This document shows positions 60,601 to 64,000 of a DNA stretch of 64,000 nucleotides, piece after piece. The translations under genes and the position numbers were made by a program. Below the pieces are notes generated by a model. The model ran no database searches. It was given only the letters and a program-made list of their open reading frames with translations, and had not been told where the DNA came from. The stretch is from NCBI GenBank assembly GCA_020796225.1, contig CM036767.1:29049253-29113252 (forward strand). The letters run 5' to 3'. Positions within the stretch are counted from its first letter, which is position 1. Each line of letters opens with the position of its first letter. Source of the stretch: Arion vulgaris. Its lineage: Eukaryota > Mollusca > Gastropoda > Stylommatophora > Arionidae.

Positions 60601-62346
60601 CATCATCTGTTAAAGATACTAAATCCTCCATAACAAACATATGTCCATCATCTGTAAGATGCAACCACTAACAAACATATTTCCAAGACTGCCTCAAAAT
60701 ATAAATACTCCATAACAAACTTCACTGCCCAAAACACTTCATAAAAACTACCACATCTGTTAAAGTGCTAAAACACCCTATACAAAGACAACATTGAAAG
60801 ATGAAAATTTCCATAAAGAAAACATATTCAAGGATACGAAAAGATTAAAACCATACAACAAACCTGTATGCAAATCCCCATATCAAGACATATTCCACTC
60901 TTTTGTCCTCCTAAAAACATATGGCAATCTTTCAGATGTAATCAAACAAACTTTCCTTTCATCTGAATAGAACAAAACCTGCATAAAAATTTCACACTGT
61001 CAACTGTTAAAGATACTAAATCTTCCATAACAAACATATTCCATAAATATACTGTTAAAGATACTAATATCCTCATAACAAACATATTCACATCATCTGT
61101 TAAAGATGCTAATATACCCTATTTCATATCGTTAAAGATACAAATTTCCTAAAAACATATTATCATCTGTTACAGCATGCATCTCATAACAAACAATTAA
61201 CGATTATCATCGTTAAGATACTAAACCTCCATAAAAACATATTGGCTACAATGTAAAGATGCTAAATCTTCCTAACCGACAACATTTCATCGAAAGATAA
61301 ACTCCAAGCACAAATATCTGAAGATGTAACCTCAAACAAAACCAATGTAAGCTGCATGAATCATCCACATAAAAAATTTATTGTAGTCTGATCTTCCATC
61401 AACTAGTTGAAAATTATCATGAAGAGATACAAATCCTATTCCAACATACTATCATCTGTTAAAGATACTAAATCCTCCATAACAAACATATTCCATCATC
61501 TGTTAAAGATACTAAATCCTCCATAACAAACATATTCCATCATCTGTTAAAGATGCTAAATCCTCCATAACAAACATATTTCATCATCTGTTAAAGATGC
61601 TAAATCCTCCATAACAAACATATTTCATCATCTGTTAAAGATACTAAATCTTCCATAACAAACATATTCCAACACTATCATCTGTTAAGGATACTAAATC
61701 CTCTATAACAAACATATTCCAACACTGTCAACTGTTAAAGATACTAAATCTTCCATAACAAACATTCCAACACTATCATCTGTTAAGGATACTAAATCTT
61801 CTATAGCAAGCATATTCCAACACTATCATCTGTTAAGGATACTAAATCTTATATAACAAACATATTCCAACACTTGTCAACTGTTAAAGATACTAAATCT
61901 TCCATAACAAACATAATAATCAATGCTTAAACAAATTTGTTACTGACAAGACAGTGTGATTACTGTAAGGGAATGATATTACCTCTTTAAATCGTCGGTT
62001 ACAGATGTCACACACATATGGACGATCAGAATCTTTGCCAACAGTTTCTTTATCACATTTGATTATGGTCTGTTTATGATACTGACTAGATAAGTCTCCG
62101 TCTTCTAGATCTGTTGTCTCAAGCTTGTCTATGTTCTGCTGCTGTATTATAACATGAATTTCTTGTGTGGTTTTGTGTTCATCCTCTTCAAAATTATGGT
62201 CGCCTTTTTCTTCCTTCTCCATCTCAACTCTAAAGTTTCCATCATTCTCAGCTGAAGCTTCTTCCACCGACTCATCATCCGAGTCTTCCCCAGTTTCCTT
62301 GTCATCCTTGTGCTCATATTTCATGTGCCAGCGCAGAGTAGCCTCC
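32365..62346 (-). CDS. E4f1: E4f1, C2H2 zinc-finger transcription factor (13 exons, N-terminus missing)
   Basis: Orthologue of E4F1, a nuclear C2H2 zinc-finger transcription regulator linked to cell-cycle and metabolic control in vertebrates. Thirteen exons total 2,639 nt (about 880 codons, against 784 aa in human), from a partial first finger to the TAA at 32367-32365. Order: finger remnant with RWHMKYEH; acidic linker; three-finger block [49 protein letters not shown]; a long linker; a C-terminal finger cluster including [19 protein letters not shown] and [18 protein letters not shown]; then an acidic tail with [30 protein letters not shown] and FSTVVANTQ have near-identical human E4F1 counterparts ([27 protein letters not shown]). 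One extra base in exon i (about 43000) breaks the frame. The first exon(s) with the initiator Met and the first finger cysteines were not found above 62346. Symbol by recalled homology. Confidence 0.85.
32925..33180 (-). repeat. SINE-C copy
   Basis: GAACGCTCCATATCGACCAC, TACATCAGTCGCCTCTTACG, GGGCCCGGCACCACACA; full length. Confidence 0.85.
34022..34080 (+). repeat. tRNA-like SINE head (weak)
   Basis: TTTGGTTAAGCTGTCACC (box A-like) and GTGGTTCGAATCCAGG (perfect box B core). No acceptor stem can be closed, so this is not a tRNA gene. Confidence 0.45.
34255..34495 (+). repeat. SINE-B copy (full length)
   Basis: GAGTGGTTACCGGCCCAAAT, CACGCATGTCGTAAGAGGCG, AACGTATACACGTTCTTGGC, CACAAAGAGTGATTAAAATT, AAAGAAGAAGAA tail. 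The best consensus example in the window. Confidence 0.88.
34822..34941 (-). CDS. E4f1: E4f1 exon l
   Basis: 120 nt (40 codons, phase 0), acceptor AATGTTGCAG, donor GAT|GTAATT. It encodes [19 protein letters not shown] and [18 protein letters not shown], acidic and finger-free. Support is splice-site quality and phase; the donor is only fair. Confidence 0.7.
34995..35242. repeat. degenerate tandem repeat, about 35/75-bp units
   Basis: Alternating blocks CAAAACTGTCAATCCACTCG, AGAGTGTCTAGGACAT and CTGGAACAGAGAGTGTG, about three dimeric copies in an E4f1 intron. Confidence 0.85.
35250..36040. other. unassigned intronic DNA
   Basis: No conserved peptide and no match to other repeats in the window; relatively GC-richer than its neighbours (35400-35620), so an unrecognised element is possible. 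Confidence 0.4.
36045..36500 (+). mobile_element. RNase H LINE 3' end with 3' tail
   Basis: [19 protein letters not shown] (RNase H end), [20 protein letters not shown], then the tail sequence reversed in the composites at 14950 and 23610. It links those repeats to this LINE. Confidence 0.72.
36565..36815 (-). repeat. SINE-C copy
   Basis: GAATGCTCCATGTCGACCAC, CTCAGTCGCTTCTTGCGACA; more diverged. Confidence 0.78.
37395..37546 (-). CDS. E4f1: E4f1 exon k
   Basis: 152 nt, acceptor TTTCCCCAG, donor GAG|GTGAGT. It encodes the post-finger segment [19 protein letters not shown], matching human FSSVVADTQEYIIE, the most telling C-terminal landmark of E4F1. Confidence 0.85.
38085..39130 (-). mobile_element. 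LINE RNase H domain and C-terminal tail
   Basis: Open RNase H from 39125: [76 protein letters not shown]. All four acidic/His catalytic contexts (D-E-D and GH..N..AD) are present, 167 aa uninterrupted. A degenerate zinc-knuckle-like tail follows to 38085. Confidence 0.85.
39465..39662 (-). mobile_element. RTE-like LINE scrap
   Basis: [20 protein letters not shown] and [12 protein letters not shown] are the W.WIGHTLR...I.RQ.L.WNPQ motif of RTE-like C-termini. Confidence 0.65.
40516..40714 (-). CDS. E4f1: E4f1 exon j
   Basis: 199 nt, acceptor TTGTTACAG, donor G|GTAATT. It completes one finger ([12 protein letters not shown]) and encodes two more, [19 protein letters not shown] and [18 protein letters not shown], joined by the canonical TGEKPYK linker. 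The closest human stretch is RGFAEHGTLNRHLRTKG. Confidence 0.9.
41014..41648. mobile_element. foldback (long inverted repeat) element with TTAA flanks
   Basis: 635 bp between TTAA at 41010-41013 and 41649-41652. The arms are inverted copies about 250-280 bp long: GGGGGGATTCAGGTCTTGAA at the left against GGGGGACTCTGGTCTGGAAA inward from the right, with GAAAGAKTATGACTTAGAAT and GGATATATTAAA also paired. The loop is around 41300-41390. No coding capacity. A piggyBac-mobilised MITE is likely; a TAA-target Harbinger MITE is an alternative. Confidence 0.78.
42283..42745 (-). repeat. family D SINE with amplified tRNA-like head
   Basis: The body on the minus strand (GATTTTTACAAACGGTAAAA, GTTTACTGTGGTTGATGG, GTAAAGGATATGCCACGATT) matches the SINE at 55494-55725. 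The head, which should be one tRNA-like copy, is repeated about six times (42466-42733). Confidence 0.82.
42466..42733 (-). repeat. 45-bp tandem array derived from a SINE head, 6 copies
   Basis: Unit on the minus strand: GGCGGTAGTGAGCTTGATCA, then CAACCCAAGAATACATGGAT. The last three copies are nearly identical, the first three diverged. Because 45 is a multiple of three, an 81-codon open stretch with a 15-residue repeat ([15 protein letters not shown]) appears; I do not call it a gene. Confidence 0.9.
42965..43180 (-). CDS. E4f1: E4f1 exon i (one-base frameshift)
   Basis: 216 nt, acceptor TTGCAAG, donor CAG|GTAAGA. It encodes [19 protein letters not shown], then [19 protein letters not shown] with IHSQER, after which the written frame stops. 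One base fewer around 43000-43010 restores a linker and [12 protein letters not shown] leading into exon j. Exon length (2 + 3n + 1) independently shows one surplus base. Confidence 0.8.
43295..43960 (-). mobile_element. RNase H LINE fragment
   Basis: [52 protein letters not shown]; same family as 8055. One short insertion/duplication around 43650-43700 that matches the foldback sequence at 58182. Confidence 0.75.
44370..45005. mobile_element. two LINE ends tail to tail
   Basis: Plus 44390-44570: [20 protein letters not shown] and [19 protein letters not shown]. Minus 45000-44590: C-terminal end like 3515-3960 (AMLLRY-type box, KGRP). A (GA)n run at 44480. Confidence 0.65.
45164..45330 (-). 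CDS. E4f1: E4f1 exon h
   Basis: 167 nt, acceptor TTTCTTAG, donor G|GTACAG. A Lys/Leu-rich lead-in ([15 protein letters not shown]) precedes one finger, [19 protein letters not shown] with a following TH linker. Confidence 0.82.
45445..45815. repeat. SINE-A (+) and family F SINE (-)
   Basis: Same order as 25490-25800: SINE-A then a tRNA-headed SINE with GATAACACTGCGCTAGTGAC and CAGGTTTCGAGGCC on the minus strand. The shared order suggests a composite unit. Confidence 0.65.
46060..46800. other. AT-rich intronic DNA with (TA)n
   Basis: A (TA)9 run at 46077-46095. No recognised element otherwise. Confidence 0.5.
46811..46893 (-). CDS. E4f1: E4f1 exon g (short acidic linker)
   Basis: 83 nt, acceptor ATTTCAG, donor CG|GTAAAT. 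It encodes [18 protein letters not shown] then TTQEKRITT. Frame and phase join exons f and h, which is the main support. Confidence 0.72.
46990..48090. other. intronic DNA without recognised feature
   Basis: No conserved peptide or repeated unit seen on either strand. Confidence 0.45.
48100..48258 (-). CDS. E4f1: E4f1 exon f
   Basis: 159 nt, acceptor TTCTCAG, donor AAT|GTGAGT. Two fingers: (C)[19 protein letters not shown] and [19 protein letters not shown] followed by a second His. Confidence 0.82.
48415..48565 (+). repeat. SINE-A copy
   Basis: TCGCCCGCTGTGAATTCAGG, GACGCCTGGTGTGGTGCTTC, CCATACAGGCGAGCC, GACTTCAGA. Confidence 0.85.
49768..50475. repeat. 26-bp satellite with GATATC in nearly every unit, about 27 copies
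   Basis: Unit CATGGTTTTACGTCAGATAT then CTACCA. Variation is mostly ACGTCAG/ACATCAG/ACGTGAG and short partial units. The unit length is not a multiple of three, so the long open stretches across it are chance. Confidence 0.95.
50569..50823 (-). CDS. E4f1: E4f1 exon e (linker)
   Basis: 255 nt (85 codons, phase 0), acceptor TCTGCAG, donor TGT|GTAAGT. It encodes [19 protein letters not shown] and ends FLKPTQCC, whose last Cys pairs with exon f to start a finger (CCVCRKDL). Confidence 0.75.
51535..51657 (+). repeat. SINE-C 3' half
   Basis: CTACTTGTAGGCATATAACT, CTCTTAGGCTTGGATCACAT, AATCACAAAGAGTGGTTA and a GTCGAAGAAGA tail cut by the mariner insertion. Confidence 0.8.
51660..52998 (-). mobile_element. 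mariner-family DNA transposon (degenerate)
   Basis: 1,339-bp element between TA dinucleotides (51658-51659, 52999-53000). Inverted ends share GAGGCGTGTTCAAATGAAAA and a following CGGACTTGT/CGGGACTTGT. Size is typical of mariner. It lies in an E4f1 intron, immediately after the GAAGAAGA tail of a short interspersed repeat. Confidence 0.92.
51800..52871 (-). pseudogene. mariner transposase remnant
   Basis: Helix-turn-helix region with [22 protein letters not shown] and the linker [11 protein letters not shown]; first catalytic Asp in [13 protein letters not shown]; second in LLADFKEPG; the third (HDNACPHAA) is in a different frame. At least two frameshifts (about 52235 and 52080) and several stops in the last third make it non-functional. 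The same family gave rise to the transposase part of SETMAR in primates; no SET domain is present here. Confidence 0.88.
53340..54600 (+). mobile_element. RTE-like LINE 3' part, interrupted by the TTAA element
   Basis: Before the insert: [35 protein letters not shown]. After it: [54 protein letters not shown] (GA)n run ends it at 54597-54629, overlapping the donor side of E4f1 exon d. Confidence 0.82.
53548..54219 (+). mobile_element. TTAA-flanked piggyBac-like deletion derivative
   Basis: 672 bp between TTAA (53544-53547) and TTAA (54220-54223). Ends CCTTTAGACCCAGG and, inward from the right, CCCTTTGAACCCTG are similar. The middle keeps a short open segment reading [19 protein letters not shown] and [18 protein letters not shown], an acidic stretch like piggyBac transposase N-termini, ended by TGA; the rest of the gene is absent. 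It interrupts a LINE frame that resumes directly after it. Confidence 0.75.
54641..55004 (-). CDS. E4f1: E4f1 exon d (linker)
   Basis: 364 nt, acceptor GTGAATAG, donor GTG|GTAAGA, phase matching exon c (KS-R-RNC). It encodes a low-complexity, acidic, threonine-rich linker without fingers, for example [19 protein letters not shown] and [15 protein letters not shown] long poorly conserved linker also follows the N-terminal fingers in vertebrate E4F1. Confidence 0.78.
55494..55725 (+). repeat. family D SINE, tRNA-headed
   Basis: Head: GGGGCTTAGTGGTAATGAGC (box A) and CCTGGTTCAAACTCCAGG (box B in a 5-bp T-arm hairpin). Body: ATTTTTATGAACGGTAAAAA, TTTACTGTGGTGGATGGCGA, TAAAGGATACGCCACAATTT. Confidence 0.82.
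56310..56600 (+). mobile_element. RTE-like LINE C-terminal fragment
   Basis: [45 protein letters not shown]; one stop. Confidence 0.7.
57013..57091 (-). CDS. E4f1: E4f1 exon c
   Basis: 79 nt between CCTCAG and CG|GTTAGT. It encodes (G)[17 protein letters not shown] then ALTRHMKS, one complete C2H2 finger nearly identical to human ERPYKCSKCGKSFRESG. Confidence 0.88.
57490..58040 (+). mobile_element. LINE C-terminus with terminal zinc finger
   Basis: [19 protein letters not shown] and [11 protein letters not shown] (RTE-like end), followed in another frame by [18 protein letters not shown] and a C2H2-like end [21 protein letters not shown]. That finger belongs to the LINE, not to E4f1, which is on the other strand. 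Confidence 0.75.
58182..58290. repeat. foldback repeat
   Basis: Arms ACACATAAAAACAAAGTACT and GTAGTTTTA... inverted against TAAAACTACAGTACTTTGTT TTTATGTGT, spacer about 20 bp. Half-copies at 6365-6405 and 43660-43700. Confidence 0.8.
58905..59068 (+). repeat. diverged SINE-C 3' half
   Basis: AAAAGCATGCAGAAACTGGG, TGCTTAACTGGCACAACA, GAGTGGTTTGACAAGTAG and a GAAGAAGAA tail. Confidence 0.65.
59440..59935 (+). mobile_element. LINE RNase H end and zinc knuckle
   Basis: [40 protein letters not shown], then [20 protein letters not shown], the C-x-C...H...C knuckle typical after RNase H in these LINEs. Confidence 0.78.
59964..60090 (-). CDS. E4f1: E4f1 exon b
   Basis: 127 nt, acceptor CTTTAACAG, donor G|GTTTGT. 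It encodes [17 protein letters not shown], completing one finger, then a second finger with C-x4-C spacing (CTAENC...[14 protein letters not shown]). The human equivalent is CKLCGASFRTKGSLIRHHRRH. Its acceptor and first ~17 bases recur as the unit of the satellite that fills the upstream intron. Confidence 0.85.
60091..61915 (-). repeat. satellite made of the E4f1 exon b acceptor, filling the intron
   Basis: Units of about 50 bp (short variant about 44 bp). On the minus strand each reads TTGACAGTGTTGGAATATGT, TTGTTATGGAAGATTTAGTA, TCTTTAACAG. The last ~10 nt equal the real exon b acceptor and the first ~17 nt resemble the exon b start. Clean copies at 60091-60210, 60545-60655 and 61438-61915; a SINE-B/R1 composite (60213-60545) is inserted; 60656-61437 is corrupted. 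Confidence 0.9.
60213..60545. repeat. composite SINE-B core plus reversed R1 inside the satellite
   Basis: GGTTACCGAGACCCAAATTG, CATGCATGTCGTAAGAGACG, then R1 reversed (AAGGATAAGCACCAGAGCTC). Same composite as 22777-23090. Confidence 0.78.
61983..62346 (-). CDS. E4f1: E4f1 exon a (first visible)
   Basis: 364 nt, acceptor TTTCCAG, donor GAG|GTAATA. It begins inside a finger ([13 protein letters not shown], the helix and both His), continues through a Glu/Asp-rich linker of about 85 residues, and ends in the first half of the next finger, [14 protein letters not shown]. The matching human stretch is GRYVCALCHKTFK. Confidence 0.82.
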
Positions 62347-62359
62347 CTGGAAATTTATA

Positions 62360-63335
62360 ACAGCAAGAGTTACATTTTGTATGAAACAGCATCCTTTCAT
62401 TGAATGAAACACAAACAAGACACATATCTATAACATACATTCTATATAATAATAGAGGCAAGATCAGATGTTTCATCTGCTACCTATGACATGACGCAGA
62501 GTCATTACCAAAGACTGCAACTTGCATTAAACCACTGCCTTGTGGAAGGGGGCCGGAGTGCTAGAGGCTATCAGAGTAAACCCTGATAGAAAATCCCCAC
62601 TGCCTTGTGGGTCAGCATGGTTATGCAGAAGGCTAGAGAAACCTCGACCACAAATCTATAGGGAGAGACCCTAAGGTAGTTGATGGTTATGTGTGTATTC
62701 CATTCCATCTTCTGGCATCTCATGCTTGATTACAAATGTATGGACGTTGTCTTTCCTATGGATGAAACAATAGGGTAGAGAGGGGGTTTGTGCAAAATGA
62801 GCAAGGCACATTCCCCACAGCAGCTGCCCAGGCTAGGTATAAATAAAGAAGGCACTTTATCCTTGTCTTTGGCTCGGACACAACATGGAAAGCAACAGGC
62901 ACGAGAAACTTTGGTACGAGTTGAAAGGCAAGAGAGACATGTGCAAACCCAGAAGTTGTCACTGAAAAACACTTGAAAATTGACCATTTGTACAAAAAAG
63001 GCAATATTATATATTATATATAAAATATAACATTACTTTTCTTCTTATGCTAGGATCTAGCAGCATTTACACTATTTCTGTTAGACAATGTCCTGTAGTG
63101 AAATCTGTATGGGCATGCAAGTTGTTTTGTTCAATATAATGTGTTCTGGACATAACAGACTAAACAAGCATAGGCACAGACTTCATCTATCTCCTTCTCT
63201 GCGGTACTCTTATTTTACAAGTGCAACTCATGTTCTACAAGATATTTCAACGTACAGACAGTACAGAGAGGATTACTGGAACTCTATAACTGTATTGTAC
63301 CAACAATGCAACATAACTATATGGAAATAAAGAAC
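62360..63335. other. region upstream of the first visible E4f1 exon
   Basis: The missing E4f1 N-terminal exon(s) should lie here or beyond the window; I found no C-x2-C motif followed by a donor in the right phase. No clear element. TA-rich run at 63005-63030. Confidence 0.45.
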
Positions 63336-63339
63336 TTCA

Positions 63340-64000
63340 AGCAATAGTGAAGTTTATATGAGATCCGAAGGAAAACTGACAGAAACCCACACAACAAACA
63401 GCATCCAGAAAAACATTACAACCCTCACAAACATCATACTAAAAGCAGCACAAAAATCAATCCCCAGAGGAAGAAGAAAACACTACGAACCCTTCTGGAC
63501 CAACAAACTAAAACAACAATAACACACACCCTGGAAAAGACCCATCTGACACAAATGTCACAAACACAACAAACACCAAGCCATATACAGAAAAGAAAAA
63601 CTCACATGCATTAGAAAAAGTTGGCAGGAAAAACAGCAACACTAAACATGGAAAAAGACAGCACAAAACTATGGCAGCTTGTAAAGAGCCTAAATGAAGA
63701 AAACACCACCAGCCATGCCTGCACAGTCATAGAAGATGGAGGGAAAACCTACACGGGCAAAATAGCTGCAAACATTCTTGCAGATGGCTTTGCAAAAGAA
63801 AGCAACATACACATGTCCAAAATCAAAGTCAGGGAAACAAAAAAGAACTAAAAAAATAAACAAACAACTTGCAGACAAACAAGACACAATGAACAAACCT
63901 TTTTCTCTCAAAGAACTGGACAGCGCAATATAAAAAAAAACGACAATGAAAAAAAGAAAACCAACTCAGGACCAGATGGGGTTTTGAGGCAGGAAGACTG
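63340..64000 (+). mobile_element. LINE fragment, endonuclease-RT linker and RT start
   Basis: KAAQKSIPRGRRKHYEPFW, TNKLKQQ, TKLWQLVKSLNEENTTSHAC, GGKTYTGKIAANILADGFAK and FSLKELDSAI followed by a TPGPDGV-like end, the usual approach to the reverse transcriptase in jockey/I-like LINEs. Runs off the window edge; frameshift near 63850. Confidence 0.75.

Overview
The window is animal nuclear DNA from a compact-exon, large-intron, transposon-saturated genome. Three recognisable host genes are split into short exons with GT-AG introns and lie among hundreds of bases to kilobases of mobile-element debris. Protein similarity to arthropod and vertebrate orthologues, a mariner and a piggyBac element, and RNase H-bearing LINEs suggest an invertebrate, most likely an arthropod; I cannot name the species.

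Layout. Positions 1-7.2 kb hold the first two coding exons of Rint1 on the minus strand (start codon at 7225), embedded in LINE and SINE fragments. From 7.3 to 15.5 kb there are only repeats: several RNase H-type LINE pieces, a hAT-like element carrying a 43-bp tandem array, and an RTE-like reverse transcriptase remnant. From 15.55 to 29.1 kb lies Ubc9 (SUMO E2 enzyme) on the plus strand in six exons. Intron 1 contains an almost complete piggyBac element with TTAA target duplications. Ubc9 as written has an in-frame TGA in exon 1 and a two-base loss in the last exon. From 29.1 to 32.3 kb is an AT-rich convergent intergenic region. From 32.4 kb to 62.35 kb lies E4f1 on the minus strand (C2H2 zinc-finger transcription factor): thirteen exons give about 880 codons including the complete C-terminus, and only the extreme N-terminus is missing. 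Its introns carry a mariner, two TTAA-flanked non-autonomous elements, several LINE ends, SINEs and satellites. The last 0.65 kb is another LINE fragment.

The host genes are functionally separate (Golgi-ER tethering, SUMO conjugation, transcription control) and there is no operon-like logic.

The most interesting structure is at splice acceptors. In both Ubc9 (exon 4) and E4f1 (exon b), the real 3' splice site together with the first bases of its exon has been tandemly multiplied into the upstream intron. Other points of note are a SINE whose tRNA-like head is amplified six-fold, a conserved core shared by otherwise different short repeats, and a 0.75-kb stretch (about 60.66-61.43 kb) that reads like a blend of two different sequences and is probably an assembly artefact. 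That artefact bears on whether the frame lesions in Ubc9 and E4f1 are real.
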